A stretch of DNA of 64,000 nt, from contig NZ_JACJUV010000001.1 of assembly GCF_014218805.1 (NCBI RefSeq), positions 2,182,501 through 2,246,500 of the forward strand, read 5' to 3'. The notes beneath the pieces are model-generated. The model ran no database searches. It was not told where the DNA came from and saw nothing but the letters and a program-made list of their open reading frames with translations. Of the stretch, positions 17,708 through 27,067 are shown one piece after another; the stretch's first letter is position 1, and each line of letters begins with the position of its first letter. Source of the DNA: Teredinibacter franksiae. Its GTDB lineage: Bacteria; Pseudomonadota; Gammaproteobacteria; Pseudomonadales; Cellvibrionaceae. Both the position numbers and the translations under genes were made by a program.

Positions 17708-18520
17708 TTAGGCGATTTGACGCTCTGGGCTGGTACGAACGTGCGTGAGGTATAACGGTAAACCCACGAACAGGAAGCCGCCCACCAAGTTACCCAGTAC
17801 CGTTGGGATTTCGTTCCAGATGAGGTAGTCAACAACAGTAAAATCACCGCCCATGATCATCGAGAACGGAAAGAGAAACATGTTAACGATAGAGTGCTCG
17901 AAACCCATAAAGAAGAAGAGCATTACCGGCATCCACATGGCCATCATTTTGCTGCCAGCAGAAGTGGAAATCATGGCGCCAACAACGCCCATGGACACCA
18001 TCCAATTACACAACATGCCACGAATGAAGATGGTGAACCAGCCGGAGAGACCGTGTTCTTTGTAGCCCAAGGTTCGCCCCTCACCAATTGCACCGACCTT
18101 ATCCGCAATTGCACCGCCATCAACGCTGTAACCGTAAGTTAGGATAAAGGACATCATAAATGCCGTGGTAAGTGCGCCCGCAAAGTTACCACAGAATACC
18201 AAGCCCCAATTTCGCAAAATCTGCTTGACCGTAACACCTGGACGCTTGTCGATGAGTGCCAGCGGTACTAAGGTAAATACACCGGTTAAAAGATCGAACT
18301 TCATCAAGTACAGCATGATGAAGCCAACGGGGAAAAGAATCGAGCCCACCAAAAGTGAGCCCGTTTTCACGGCAACGGTAATCGCAAAAATTGCCGCCAA
18401 GCCAAGAATTGCGCCGGCCATAAACGCGCGGATAAACGTGTCTTTGGTAGACATGTAGCACTTCTGCTCACCTGAATCGACCATTTTGGTTACGAATTCG
18501 CTGGGTTCAATGTAAGCCAT
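17708..18520 (-). CDS. Formate/nitrite transporter (FNT) family channel, NirC-like
   Basis: Pentameric inner-membrane channel for small monovalent anions. The 270 residues give six TM helices. FNT signatures include the pore His in FEHSIVNMFLFP and the DLLTGVFTL segment near the central constriction. Context (kinase/phosphatase, cyanase and a sigma-54 promoter) favours nitrite over formate as substrate; cyanate is possible but speculative. It is the first gene of the operon, 61 bp before the kinase start. Confidence 0.92.
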   Translation of the reverse strand: MAYIEPSEFVTKMVDSGEQKCYMSTKDTFIRAFMAGAILGLAAIFAITVAVKTGSLLVGSILFPVGFIMLYLMKFDLLTGVFTLVPLALIDKRPGVTVKQILRNWGLVFCGNFAGALTTAFMMSFILTYGYSVDGGAIADKVGAIGEGRTLGYKEHGLSGWFTIFIRGMLCNWMVSMGVVGAMISTSAGSKMMAMWMPVMLFFFMGFEHSIVNMFLFPFSMIMGGDFTVVDYLIWNEIPTVLGNLVGGFLFVGLPLYLTHVRTSPERQIA

Positions 18521-18580
18521 AATGTTTTCTCTTGTTAATTGGAATTGGTCCTGTTGACGCTAAGTCACAACAGTCACAGA

Positions 18581-18595
18581 GCAATAGCTATGCCC
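18581..18595 (-). promoter_or_regulatory. Sigma-54 (RpoN) promoter of the FNT operon
   Basis: On the minus strand the sequence GGGCAT-N5-TTGC matches the -24/-12 consensus TGGCAC-N5-TTGC with the invariant GG and GC exactly 10 nt apart. Transcription would start about 12 nt further on, near 18570, leaving a ~50-nt leader before the ATG at 18520. RpoN control is known for nitrogen-assimilation genes, which fits a nitrite-channel/cyanase operon. Not tested. Confidence 0.6.
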
Positions 18596-18712
18596 ACAAT
18601 GAAAAAACGGCTTATTTAAAGCTTAACTCGCTAAATTAATGGCAGTGATGGGACTCTCAGCCCCTCGAGGATTCACAACGGTGAATTGCGCCCTCCCGCC
18701 AGGAAACATATT

Positions 18713-18736
18713 GGTGCATGGGTATTGGCCGGTGCG
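18713..18736 (-). promoter_or_regulatory. Possible NtrC-type enhancer half-sites
   Basis: Two GCACC half-sites (minus strand: CGCACC and TGCACC) lie 18 bp apart, ~130-150 bp upstream of the RpoN promoter, the distance typical of enhancer-binding proteins. They are arranged as direct halves and not the classic GCACC-N5-GGTGC palindrome, so the NtrC assignment is weak. Confidence 0.25.
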
Positions 18737-18901
18737 CTAATTTATAGCCCCGCCCGCACAGGAATGACACACAATAAGCGCGGCCTATCACGCTTCAAAG
18801 CCTCATTCGCTACATGCTTGTGCAAAGCGTTCAGCTAGGATTAAGGTAAACTGTAGTTTAATAACGCCATATTCCTACAATGCGTACCGGGAGAACCCAC
18901 T

Positions 18902-20278
18902 ATGATCAGAGCCACACAGTATCTGGCCATATTTCTGCTGGCCACACTCTCGTTGAACGGATTTGCGCTAGCCAACAGCGATGACGCACGGTTTACCGAT
19001 GCCGAACTCGATCAAGTGCTCGCACCTATCGCGCTTTACCCCGATACAGTTCTCTCCCACATCCTTATCGCTGCTACCTACCCACTGGAAGTAGTACAAG
19101 CAGAGCGCTGGGCCAGTACAAACGCCGATATGGATGGTGAGGAAGCCCTAAAGGCCGTTGAACAAAAGGATTGGGACCCCAGCGTAAAAGCCTTAGTACC
19201 TTTTCCTCACATACTTGAGCGCATGAGTAATGACCTGAACTGGACCCAGAATTTGGGTGAGGCTTTTCTTCAATCAGAAGGGCGGGTGATGGCCAGCGTG
19301 CAGAAATTACGCACGCGCGCCCAGAATGAAGGCCACCTGGAGACAGGAGAACACCAAACAGTCTTGCAGGAAGATAACAACATTGTGATTGAATCGGTGA
19401 GGCGCGAAGTGGTGTATGTGCCCTACTACGACCCCGTTGTGGTTTACGGTAACTGGTGGTGGCCACACCACCCCCCTCATTACTGGGCGCACTACCCAGC
19501 CCAACATCGCGGTTCTGTATTCGTATGGATGCCCAGTTTATACATCAACTCTGGCTTCTATTTTCACAGTTCTATTCATTGGGGCTACCGCCATGTAGTG
19601 GTGATTAATAATCACCAACATCACCGCGTTTACAATCGCCAGCGTATTGTGCACCACCGCGATGCCCGCCACTGGGTTCACAACCCTCAGCATCGCCGGG
19701 GCGTAAACTATCGTAATACTGTTGTACGCGAACGCTATGGTAATAACGACCGAACTCTTAACCGGGGACGAACCAGCGTCACCGCTAGCACAAACACTTC
19801 GCGACCACCGCGCACACCCGAACGCACGGAAGGCAACTGGAACAAACATCGCAGTACAGCCACCTCAAACAGACGTAACACTCAGAACCTTCAGGTGGAG
19901 CGTGAAGCTCGGCCGCAAAGTAGAACTAATATCAGTGGCGATGTACGCGTACATACTCGACGCCCCACACAACCACCCGCCACCACCAATACTCCCAAAC
20001 CGAGACAAACAACAACAGCCGCACACGCCAATGTGCGGAACGCGGAGCGGAACAATAATCACGAAGCGACCAATGTACGTACGCCACCACCAAAGCCGCG
20101 CAGCTCTCCGCCCAAGCGGTATGAGCCACAGCCAAAAATTGAACAACAACCGAAATACGAACAAAACAAGCGCACCACTCGTACCTACAGCACTGGCCGT
20201 ACCCAAGCCAAAAGTACGACCGTTAAGCGCGGATCGTCTCAACGTAAAGACCGCACGAGCAACCGCCACTCACGCTAA
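18902..20278 (+). CDS. DUF3300 exported protein with long basic low-complexity tail
   Basis: A 458-residue exported protein. Signal peptide at 1-24 (LAIFLLATLSLNGFALA). Residues ~30-200 match the DUF3300 pattern: LDQVLAPIALYPDTVLSHIL, EVVQAERW, and a VVYVPYYDP segment followed by Trp/His-rich sequence. The remaining ~200 residues are low complexity, rich in Arg, Asn, Thr, His, Pro and Gln, probably disordered and surface- or wall-associated. Function unknown. A good SD (GGGAGA) precedes the ATG. Several long overlapping frames in the tail are composition artefacts. Confidence 0.85.
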   Translation: MIRATQYLAIFLLATLSLNGFALANSDDARFTDAELDQVLAPIALYPDTVLSHILIAATYPLEVVQAERWASTNADMDGEEALKAVEQKDWDPSVKALVPFPHILERMSNDLNWTQNLGEAFLQSEGRVMASVQKLRTRAQNEGHLETGEHQTVLQEDNNIVIESVRREVVYVPYYDPVVVYGNWWWPHHPPHYWAHYPAQHRGSVFVWMPSLYINSGFYFHSSIHWGYRHVVVINNHQHHRVYNRQRIVHHRDARHWVHNPQHRRGVNYRNTVVRERYGNNDRTLNRGRTSVTASTNTSRPPRTPERTEGNWNKHRSTATSNRRNTQNLQVEREARPQSRTNISGDVRVHTRRPTQPPATTNTPKPRQTTTAAHANVRNAERNNNHEATNVRTPPPKPRSSPPKRYEPQPKIEQQPKYEQNKRTTRTYSTGRTQAKSTTVKRGSSQRKDRTSNRHSR

Positions 20279-20472
20279 ACGCACTCATTACCTTGATACG
20301 TGAGCATAATCAGCGCAGGGCGCTAAAAAGCAGGCCGCGAACCCGGCTTTCTTCTCACCCCTATTTGACCTATCTGCAACATCTTCAAAATTTTATCATA
20401 TATAGAAGTAGTTTTACCTATAATTCGCAGCAGTCGCCAACGTTATTGACAATTGCACGGGAGGTGCTTCAC

Positions 20473-22749
20473 TTGTTTCGCCTTATGCCCCGGCTTCTCA
20501 GCCTTTTTGTTGTCACTCTTCTTTACGCCAGCGCTACTCAAGCGAATAACTGTCCGCTGCAAGACTATAGCTGGCGCAACATTACCGTAGGCGCGGGGGG
20601 GTTTGCCCCCAACCTCATCTACAGTACAGCCGAAAAAGGGCTGGCGTATCTAAGAACGGATATGGGTGGCGTTTATCGCCGCGACGAGCAACACCCAGAA
20701 TGGATACCTCTGCAGGACGGCATGAAGCAGTCCAATTACTTCGGCATTGAAAGTATTGCCCTAGACCCTAGCAATGCCGACATTGTTCACGTAGCAGCTG
20801 GAATGTACAAACACGAACCTGCGGCCATGCTACGTTCATTTGATAGGGGCAATAGCTGGGAAATTACCCCGGTACCCTTCCGTATGGGCGGTAACGAAGA
20901 TGGTCGTGGTATGGGCGAACGCCTAGCGGTTGACCCTATTAATGGCAATATTCTCTTCTTTGGCTCGCGCCACGACGGCTTATTTAAAAGTGTGGACCAA
21001 GGCAAAAGCTGGCAGACTGTAAAAAGCTTTCCCCACCAAGGTAAAGGCGTACCCAGTGAAGGGCGCTCCACAAACGCCGGTATAAGCTTTATCCATTTTG
21101 TTCGCGGCACTGAAAATAAAACGTCAACACACACAATAATTGCTGCCGTTGCCGACAACGCCTCTCAACACCTATACCTATCACTCGATGCAGGAAAAAC
21201 TTGGGCACCCATAAAAGGTGAACCGAAAAGCACCCTGCGGCCTGCGCAGGCGGTTCAAGCCGGCAACAATTTTTTTATCGCCTACAGCAACAACACCGGC
21301 CCCAATGGCGTAACCAATGGCGCGGTCTATCGGCTAAATTTGGCATCAGCAAAATGGACAGATATAACACCCGGCCACAACCACACGCCCAATAAAAAAG
21401 GCAGTAGCCCCGGCGGGGGTTTTATGGGTATCACCGCCAGCGCCTCTAACCCGAATAGAATTGTGGTGGCCACAATGAATCGCTGGCAGCCCCACGACAC
21501 TATTTTTATTTCCAACGATGCCGGCAGCACTTGGGAAAATATTGGCCCCCAAAGCAAACGCAATGTGCGTGCTACACCGTACTTATACTGGGGCAACCCC
21601 GAAGCCGATTTTGGTTGGTGGATGGCAGGCCTCGCCTTAAATCCGTTTGATGATACTGATCTAAGTTATACCACTGGCGCCACAGTGTACCGTACGACGC
21701 AATTACACAAAAACAACAACAAGCATACCAATCTACTGTGGACACCGTGGATAAAAGGCATTGAACAAACCGCCGTCATTACCCTAACCAGTTTGCCAGA
21801 GGGACCGGAATTACTCAGTGGCTTTGGCGACATCAGCGGTTTTACTCATACTAACTTTGATGAGTCACCACAGGTGATGTTTACCACGCCGGTATTCGCC
21901 AACACCAACTCCATCGACTATGCACCGCTGCAGCCCAATATTGTTGTGCGCAGCGGTACCCAACCCCATCGAGATGAAACAGGGAAAGCACCAACCTTGG
22001 CCTGGTCCAACGACCACGGAATGAACTGGAAACCCTTGTCGGTCCCCGAACATAAAACAGATAGCACATCGTCACCAAAACGACACGACTTGAGTGGTAA
22101 CCACGCAATTATTGTCTCTGCCGATGGTGAAACTTTTATTTTTACTGGCCCCAGAGCAATGATTAGCGCAAACAAGGGTAAATCGTGGCAGCCAGTTAAA
22201 GGCCTCCCCTTAAATGTTCGGCCAATCGCCGATAAATCCGATGGGAAACGCTTCTATGGGCTGGATTTTGAAAAAGCGGAAATGTATCTAAGTCACGACG
22301 GCGGTTTTACCTTCAGTCATTATGCCAGTGAGGGCTTACCCAATAATCTGAAAAAAATGGCTCCCACGTGGCGAGAAAAAATGTGGCCCTTATTAGCACA
22401 ACCGAACACTAAAGATCAGCTTTGGCTGGTAACGGGTAAAAAACTTTATTTCTCCCAAGACGCGGGTAAAAACTTTCGATCCATTGCATCTACTGCGAAT
22501 ATTCAAGAGCTGGCATTCGGAAAACCACTTACCGGCGACGTACCAGCAATGCTTGCCATAGGTCATTGCGATGGCGAGCGCCGATTATTGCGCTCAGATA
22601 ATTTAGGTAAAAGCTGGAACAGCTTAAACGATAAGCACCATCAATATGGCCAGCGGTTTCGCACATTGGCCGGCGATCCACGCAATGCAGGTCGTATTTA
22701 TGTGGCGACGGATGGCCGGGGAATTGTAATGGGAGAGCCCAAAAAATAA
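20473..22749 (+). CDS. GH74 endo-xyloglucanase (secreted beta-propeller glycoside hydrolase)
   Basis: Likely inverting xyloglucanase of family GH74, built of two seven-bladed beta-propellers. The start is a TTG at 20473: GGGAGGTG lies 6 nt upstream and the product begins with a 24-residue signal peptide ending ASATQA. An ATG four codons later (20485) is the alternative. Features: WRNITVGAGGFAP, RTDMGGVYR (putative general base Asp), repeated BNR/Asp-box-like motifs (SFDRGNSWE, SVDQGKSWQ, SLDAGKTWA, SNDAGSTWE) and FGDISGF (putative general acid Asp). About 758 residues, with no cellulose-binding module. Whether it acts endo or on reducing ends depends on an active-site loop I cannot judge. A hairpin follows the stop. 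Confidence 0.92.
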   Translation: MFRLMPRLLSLFVVTLLYASATQANNCPLQDYSWRNITVGAGGFAPNLIYSTAEKGLAYLRTDMGGVYRRDEQHPEWIPLQDGMKQSNYFGIESIALDPSNADIVHVAAGMYKHEPAAMLRSFDRGNSWEITPVPFRMGGNEDGRGMGERLAVDPINGNILFFGSRHDGLFKSVDQGKSWQTVKSFPHQGKGVPSEGRSTNAGISFIHFVRGTENKTSTHTIIAAVADNASQHLYLSLDAGKTWAPIKGEPKSTLRPAQAVQAGNNFFIAYSNNTGPNGVTNGAVYRLNLASAKWTDITPGHNHTPNKKGSSPGGGFMGITASASNPNRIVVATMNRWQPHDTIFISNDAGSTWENIGPQSKRNVRATPYLYWGNPEADFGWWMAGLALNPFDDTDLSYTTGATVYRTTQLHKNNNKHTNLLWTPWIKGIEQTAVITLTSLPEGPELLSGFGDISGFTHTNFDESPQVMFTTPVFANTNSIDYAPLQPNIVVRSGTQPHRDETGKAPTLAWSNDHGMNWKPLSVPEHKTDSTSSPKRHDLSGNHAIIVSADGETFIFTGPRAMISANKGKSWQPVKGLPLNVRPIADKSDGKRFYGLDFEKAEMYLSHDGGFTFSHYASEGLPNNLKKMAPTWREKMWPLLAQPNTKDQLWLVTGKKLYFSQDAGKNFRSIASTANIQELAFGKPLTGDVPAMLAIGHCDGERRLLRSDNLGKSWNSLNDKHHQYGQRFRTLAGDPRNAGRIYVATDGRGIVMGEPKK

Positions 22750-22770
22750 ATTTACGAGGATAAATCTGTT

Positions 22771-22791
22771 GGGTTTCGCAGCACGAAACCC
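22771..22791 (+). terminator. Hairpin between GH74 and the convergent lipoprotein gene
   Basis: GGGTTTCG and CGAAACCC form a perfect 8-bp stem with a CAGCA loop, 20 bp after the GH74 stop. The following TATATTTAACTT is T-rich but not a clean U-run. A 15-bp direct repeat (ATATTTAACTTAGTA-like, two copies) lies right behind at ~22793-22825. Confidence 0.6.
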
Positions 22792-22855
22792 TATATTTAA
22801 CTTAGTAATATTTAACTTAGTAATATTTGATTTAGCGAAAAAACACCGGCAACGG

Positions 22856-23668
22856 CTACAGCGGCGCTTCGATATTGAGCACTCGCACTTCCGATACACT
22901 GCGCATGGTTTGAATAATCACCCGTTCAAAATCGGTATCGCCGAAACGCTCTTCTTCTGCGAATGTTAACAGTCGTATGGTAAGCTCACAGCCGAGAATT
23001 TCCACATCTGCCGGTGGTGTAAAATAGTCCCCAGGCATAAAGCTAAACGGGCTTATTAATTCCGGGGCGCCCCGGTTGGGAAAGTGTACGGTAATGTTCA
23101 CCGGGTGATTATTGATAACATCACACCCGTAGTGAACACGCACACCGTAGCTATGTTCTTCGTTTTCAAGCCACTCCAGCGTTAGCTCAGATTGAAGGTC
23201 TAACGGATTGTCTGCGGGCAGCAGCGTAAACACCGTCGCTTCGGGAATCAAAAGGCTTGTCGTCTGCACAGAAGATTCTCTGTCGCGGTCCAATGCCACC
23301 AAAAACTCAGTACCGGCTTCGGCTGTTTCAAATTCTTCACTGTATTCAATAAAGTAGGGGTCATCTTCTGAGGGTAGGGGCTCGCCGATTACCACCGTAC
23401 TTTCGCCATTAAGCGCAATCGACAGTTCGTCGTTATCTTCAAGCTGTATAAGATAGTAATAGCCGTCGTGGTCGAGGCCAAAGAATTCTAAGCTTAGGTG
23501 AGTATGAGCCGCTTCATCGTCATCCTGTTCATGCACTTCCATGTTGATAACCTGAGTAATCTCCGCCGTAGCGATATTACCGGCATCACGTACAAAATCA
23601 GCTTTATCGTTATCGTCACAGGCCGATACGGCCAAAACACAACACAGAGGTAAAAGTAACTTTTTCAT
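22856..23668 (-). CDS. Hypothetical lipoprotein
   Basis: A 270-residue lipoprotein with signal sequence MKKLLLPLCCVLAVSAC (lipobox AVSAC, start ATG 23668). The mature part begins with an acidic stretch and looks beta-rich; I recognise no family. Asp and not Ser follows the lipidated Cys (CDDND). In Lol-sorting rules Asp at +2 favours inner-membrane retention. It follows the larger lipoprotein gene on the same strand but is separated from it by a terminator. Confidence 0.75.
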   Translation of the reverse strand: MKKLLLPLCCVLAVSACDDNDKADFVRDAGNIATAEITQVINMEVHEQDDDEAAHTHLSLEFFGLDHDGYYYLIQLEDNDELSIALNGESTVVIGEPLPSEDDPYFIEYSEEFETAEAGTEFLVALDRDRESSVQTTSLLIPEATVFTLLPADNPLDLQSELTLEWLENEEHSYGVRVHYGCDVINNHPVNITVHFPNRGAPELISPFSFMPGDYFTPPADVEILGCELTIRLLTFAEEERFGDTDFERVIIQTMRSVSEVRVLNIEAPL

Positions 23669-23730
23669 GGCGGTTTCCGAGTATGGAGGCACGCCTAACT
23701 CTACCACTTTTACAAAAAAAATCCGTTAAA

Positions 23731-23765
23731 AACTGTTCACGCCCAATACTGTAGCGTGAACAGTT
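23731..23765 (-). terminator. Rho-independent terminator after the 563-residue lipoprotein gene
   Basis: AACTGTTCACGC and GCGTGAACAGTT form a perfect 12-bp stem with an 11-nt loop; on the minus strand it is followed by TTTAACGGATTTTTTT. It separates the two lipoprotein genes. Confidence 0.85.
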
Positions 23766-23786
23766 GATAAAGCGTGCCTCTACCCC

Positions 23787-25478
23787 CTAAATTCCAACGC
23801 GAGAGGGCAATAGCTGTTCACATTCGCTAGCCGAATTCGGTACGGTGGTTGCGAAGTTAAAACCGTTTTCTGTGTGCCAATCGCGAATATCACCATCAAA
23901 ATCAAACCGCAATGCGTAGCGTTCTTCACCATCAACCATTATGAAGCCTGCCGGTTTAATAACAGACTGATATGACCCACCTAAGAAGGTTGCGGTCATT
24001 AAGATACTGTAGGACTCATTATTTTGAGCGTTCAACAGTGTCCAGAAACCTTCAATCAATTCGCCGCGGGTATTACCGTCACCCAGCGAACCATCGCTAC
24101 TGGCGCCATCAATATATTTGACACAGGCTTTAAATGTGCCCGCATCGGCCACGCTCTCGCCCTCAAAAAAGAAAGCCACTTCAATGTCCTTCAGGTCATT
24201 CGGCCCATCACCTAACTCTGGGTCTGATAGACGCACAGTTTTCCCCGCAATTAAACTAAATGCTTCGGCGCCACTGGGCAGACTAACGGCGGAATCAAAG
24301 TCTTCTGGTGAATCAAAGTCTTCTCCAGAAAAATCATTGTTTTTGAGCGCTGAGACAAAGGTGTCCCCGCTATTCAATATCCCGCTAAGGCTTTCAACCA
24401 AAGTTGCATTTCCTACAGCGGTTATAAACGCAATGGCGCTATCTATAGTGGAATCCTGACCGCCTTGCTCATCCAAGCTTTTAACAACAACCGATTCAAT
24501 TAGCTTTATTTTGCCATCAACATCGTCTCTTGTAAGTGAATCGACATCTCCACCAAATACAGTATCGACAATAGTCGGTACTTGCCTGGCAATATTCACT
24601 GCACGGCTAAACCCAGAAGTATCATTTACCGAACCAATGTCGGTCGGCAAATTCAATTCCCGCAATTCATATATGCTGCGCAGTCGCGCCTCCGCTTCGT
24701 TCATTACCTCAACTAAATCGTCGGCACTACGCAGCACTTCATCTGCCGTACTCGTACCGCCGTTTATTTGCATAGCAAGATTTAGATACACAGCTTGGGA
24801 TGCATCGTTGGGCGTCCCTAGGCTAGACCCTATTTCATCGTACACATCGGTAAGGCGGTCAGCTATTACCGATACGGTTTTGTGAATAGTAATGGCCTTG
24901 CTCAATAATTCTGCATTGAATTCACGGTCACTTAGATAATCGACATCCAAATCCGCCTCATTAAGGCCCAACTTATTGAGAAGCGTTAGCGTAGATTGCT
25001 CATCATCCAATGCGGTCACCAATGTGGTAATAGGCGAGATGATAAAGTTGGGATCGGAATTTTCCTGTATATTCACGCGGCGGCTTAATTGACCGAAAAA
25101 GGGTTCACCGGTTTGTAGGTCGTAACCGCTATCGATTCGAATAACAAAATGGCTGATATCAACCTGTAGATTCAGGCAGTATTGGCCTAGCGCGGGGTCT
25201 ATACCGGCTACACAGTAATCTGTATTGGTGTTCAGGTTATAACTGTAATAGCCTTCGTCGTCGGTGTACGCATAGGCTTCCCAGGCGTCCCGGCGGCCGT
25301 TATTATTGGTATCGACAAATACCGTTGCTCTCGCCAAATAGCCATCAATGACTCTACCCGATAAATGAGTACTGATGTTACTTGGCGTTCCATCGTCCTG
25401 CCCTGAACCTCCACATGCCATTAATACCAAACACATGCTTGCTAGAGCCCCTGCTTTTAACCCATTACTACTAGACAT
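23787..25478 (-). CDS. Large acidic lipoprotein with N-terminal repeat-like beta domain
   Basis: A 563-residue protein with lipobox LMACGG (Cys22), then a Gly/Asp-rich linker. Residues ~40-110 (GRVIDGYLARATVFVDTNNN, then DEGYYSYNL) look like a carboxypeptidase-regulatory or dockerin-like beta-sandwich segment common in surface lipoproteins of this bacterial group. The middle is helical and acidic, and the C-terminus is beta-rich. No catalytic motif is seen. It lies ~80 bp after the TraF-like outer-membrane gene on the same strand, with TTGAGG as SD, so the two are probably co-transcribed and may act together at the outer membrane. Function unknown. Confidence 0.8.
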   Translation of the reverse strand: MSSSNGLKAGALASMCLVLMACGGSGQDDGTPSNISTHLSGRVIDGYLARATVFVDTNNNGRRDAWEAYAYTDDEGYYSYNLNTNTDYCVAGIDPALGQYCLNLQVDISHFVIRIDSGYDLQTGEPFFGQLSRRVNIQENSDPNFIISPITTLVTALDDEQSTLTLLNKLGLNEADLDVDYLSDREFNAELLSKAITIHKTVSVIADRLTDVYDEIGSSLGTPNDASQAVYLNLAMQINGGTSTADEVLRSADDLVEVMNEAEARLRSIYELRELNLPTDIGSVNDTSGFSRAVNIARQVPTIVDTVFGGDVDSLTRDDVDGKIKLIESVVVKSLDEQGGQDSTIDSAIAFITAVGNATLVESLSGILNSGDTFVSALKNNDFSGEDFDSPEDFDSAVSLPSGAEAFSLIAGKTVRLSDPELGDGPNDLKDIEVAFFFEGESVADAGTFKACVKYIDGASSDGSLGDGNTRGELIEGFWTLLNAQNNESYSILMTATFLGGSYQSVIKPAGFIMVDGEERYALRFDFDGDIRDWHTENGFNFATTVPNSASECEQLLPSRVGI

Positions 25479-25559
25479 ACTTTATTACCTCAAAGCAAAT
25501 AAGTTGGAATACACACGAATAAATTCACTACCGTAGGCGTATATCCCCCTAAATATTTG

Positions 25560-26873
25560 TCAAAACTTTTGATTCAATCCGATGGAAAACCCGAACGTAC
25601 GTGGCACCTGCACATCATCAACATCGACAGACTCTAAACCCCAAGAACCATCCATGGTTAGCCGCTGAAAAAACGTGAACCCTAAGTTAAAACTGGTTAA
25701 CGCTGATCCCGCCAAATTTTTCTGGTAGCCTGCCCGAATCGCTGGCCAGAACCTATGTTCTGATTGGTAGGATGTTGCTAAGGTCATCCATTGATTTTGT
25801 TGGCCAACAACATCATCGTAAGCGGCTAATTCCATGGACCCACTAACCGACCATTTTTTTGTCAAAAAATAGACCCCGTCCAAAGTCGCTAACGCCTTTT
25901 GTTCATGCTCTTCATGCCCCACAACCTCACCCAACACCTCTACAAAATATTGGGCTGTATCGCAATTACTGCGCTCAATGCTGTCTTCGGGAAAACCGTC
26001 GCAGGCAACGCCGATGGCACCATAGCTATAAGCGGGTGAATTCAAATCGGTAATACTCAATCCGGCACGATACCGATCGGCATCCACCATCACACCGATA
26101 TCCACGCTGAAATTGGTAGAAGCATTCAGGTTTTGATCGTAACTATCGACAATCACATCTTCTATGCTTTCGCCATTAAGCTGTTGCAGCGCAATAATCT
26201 GCTTACTGAGCTCCATGCGTACGAGATTTAGCTTTACCCCGGCATACACATCCAGTTTTTTGTTTTGGTTACCGAAAGCGAAAATCTTTTTACTCGCGCC
26301 TCCAGACAGGCGCGCCTCTAGACCACTTTTGAGGTAAGCAGAGGTGTTAGTATTGAAGAGGGTATCTATATCAAAAGTTAGCTCATCGTCGAGTATGCTC
26401 ATCCCCACCGTGGCGCCGTAGCTAAATTCTGCAAAAAAAGTCGCGTTGAGCGATTCGCTGCGGAAATATAACGGCATTAGCGGGGCAGTAAGCCCTACAT
26501 TATTTCTTGTGTAACCATCTTCGCCCATCTTAACGAGTACTTCGTTAAACCGGTCCAATACATCCTGCACCGGTTCGTCGATAGAGCTGGGGTCGTCCAG
26601 AAGATCGATAAGCTCATCGAGGTCGTCGATAAAATTGTCTACCTCTCCCAATTCATGACGATTCCAGAATGTGGGCAGGATATTCATACGCCACGCGTCG
26701 TACTCAAACACTGGTAGCGCAGCATAGGCGGGGTTTGTTGCCGCAGCAAAAATAGAATGCTCCGAGGGGGTATCTCCGGTAGTGTAGTTGGGCCCAGCGT
26801 ATACGCCGTTGGAGCCCGCATTGGCCTCCAGCGTAATAGTCGCTGTGACGATAATGGCGAGTATCTTTCTCAC
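25560..26873 (-). CDS. TraF-like outer-membrane beta-barrel protein (first copy)
   Basis: A 437-residue exported protein with a signal peptide (MRKILAIIVTATITLEANA). The C-terminus ends in an aromatic residue (FSIGLNQKF), typical of outer-membrane barrels. The overall pattern (an N-terminal ATNPAYAALP motif, an acidic helical insertion near DDLDELIDLLDD, then alternating beta segments) matches the 'conjugal transfer protein TraF' family as annotated in Cellvibrionaceae (Pfam TraF_2). A second protein of the same type is at 58052-59329. Despite the name there are no conjugation genes here; a porin- or FadL-like role is as likely. Confidence 0.72.
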   Translation of the reverse strand: MRKILAIIVTATITLEANAGSNGVYAGPNYTTGDTPSEHSIFAAATNPAYAALPVFEYDAWRMNILPTFWNRHELGEVDNFIDDLDELIDLLDDPSSIDEPVQDVLDRFNEVLVKMGEDGYTRNNVGLTAPLMPLYFRSESLNATFFAEFSYGATVGMSILDDELTFDIDTLFNTNTSAYLKSGLEARLSGGASKKIFAFGNQNKKLDVYAGVKLNLVRMELSKQIIALQQLNGESIEDVIVDSYDQNLNASTNFSVDIGVMVDADRYRAGLSITDLNSPAYSYGAIGVACDGFPEDSIERSNCDTAQYFVEVLGEVVGHEEHEQKALATLDGVYFLTKKWSVSGSMELAAYDDVVGQQNQWMTLATSYQSEHRFWPAIRAGYQKNLAGSALTSFNLGFTFFQRLTMDGSWGLESVDVDDVQVPRTFGFSIGLNQKF

Positions 26874-27067
26874 ATAATCTCCTATTTTGGACAGTCCACC
26901 CGAAAAGTTTAGCCAATAGCGAACGAGAGACCTCAGTTAAAGCGAGGTTATGCAAAATCAGTCTAGTGAGTGGATAATTTAGGCTATGCCTCCTTCTGCT
27001 AATGCACAAAACATTGAATAATCACGACTGACCAAACAAAAATCACACGGCTTATAATGTAAAAGTC

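Larger units (their letters stand above)
18521..18901. other. Divergent regulatory region between FNT operon and DUF3300 gene
   Basis: About 380 bp without a gene. It holds the sigma-54-type promoter and NtrC-like half-sites for the leftward FNT operon (listed separately). On the right side, sequence before the DUF3300 start is AT-rich (AGTTTAATAAC near 18855) and may be its promoter. Confidence 0.55.

Noticed and set aside
19722..20303. 193-codon frame overlapping the DUF3300 gene
   Set aside because: It is an alternative frame of the low-complexity Arg/Thr/Pro tail, with no ribosome-binding site or domain.
25560..26873. Part of a conjugative element (TraF)
   Set aside because: No other transfer, relaxase or integrase genes are nearby; the name comes from a broad outer-membrane family.
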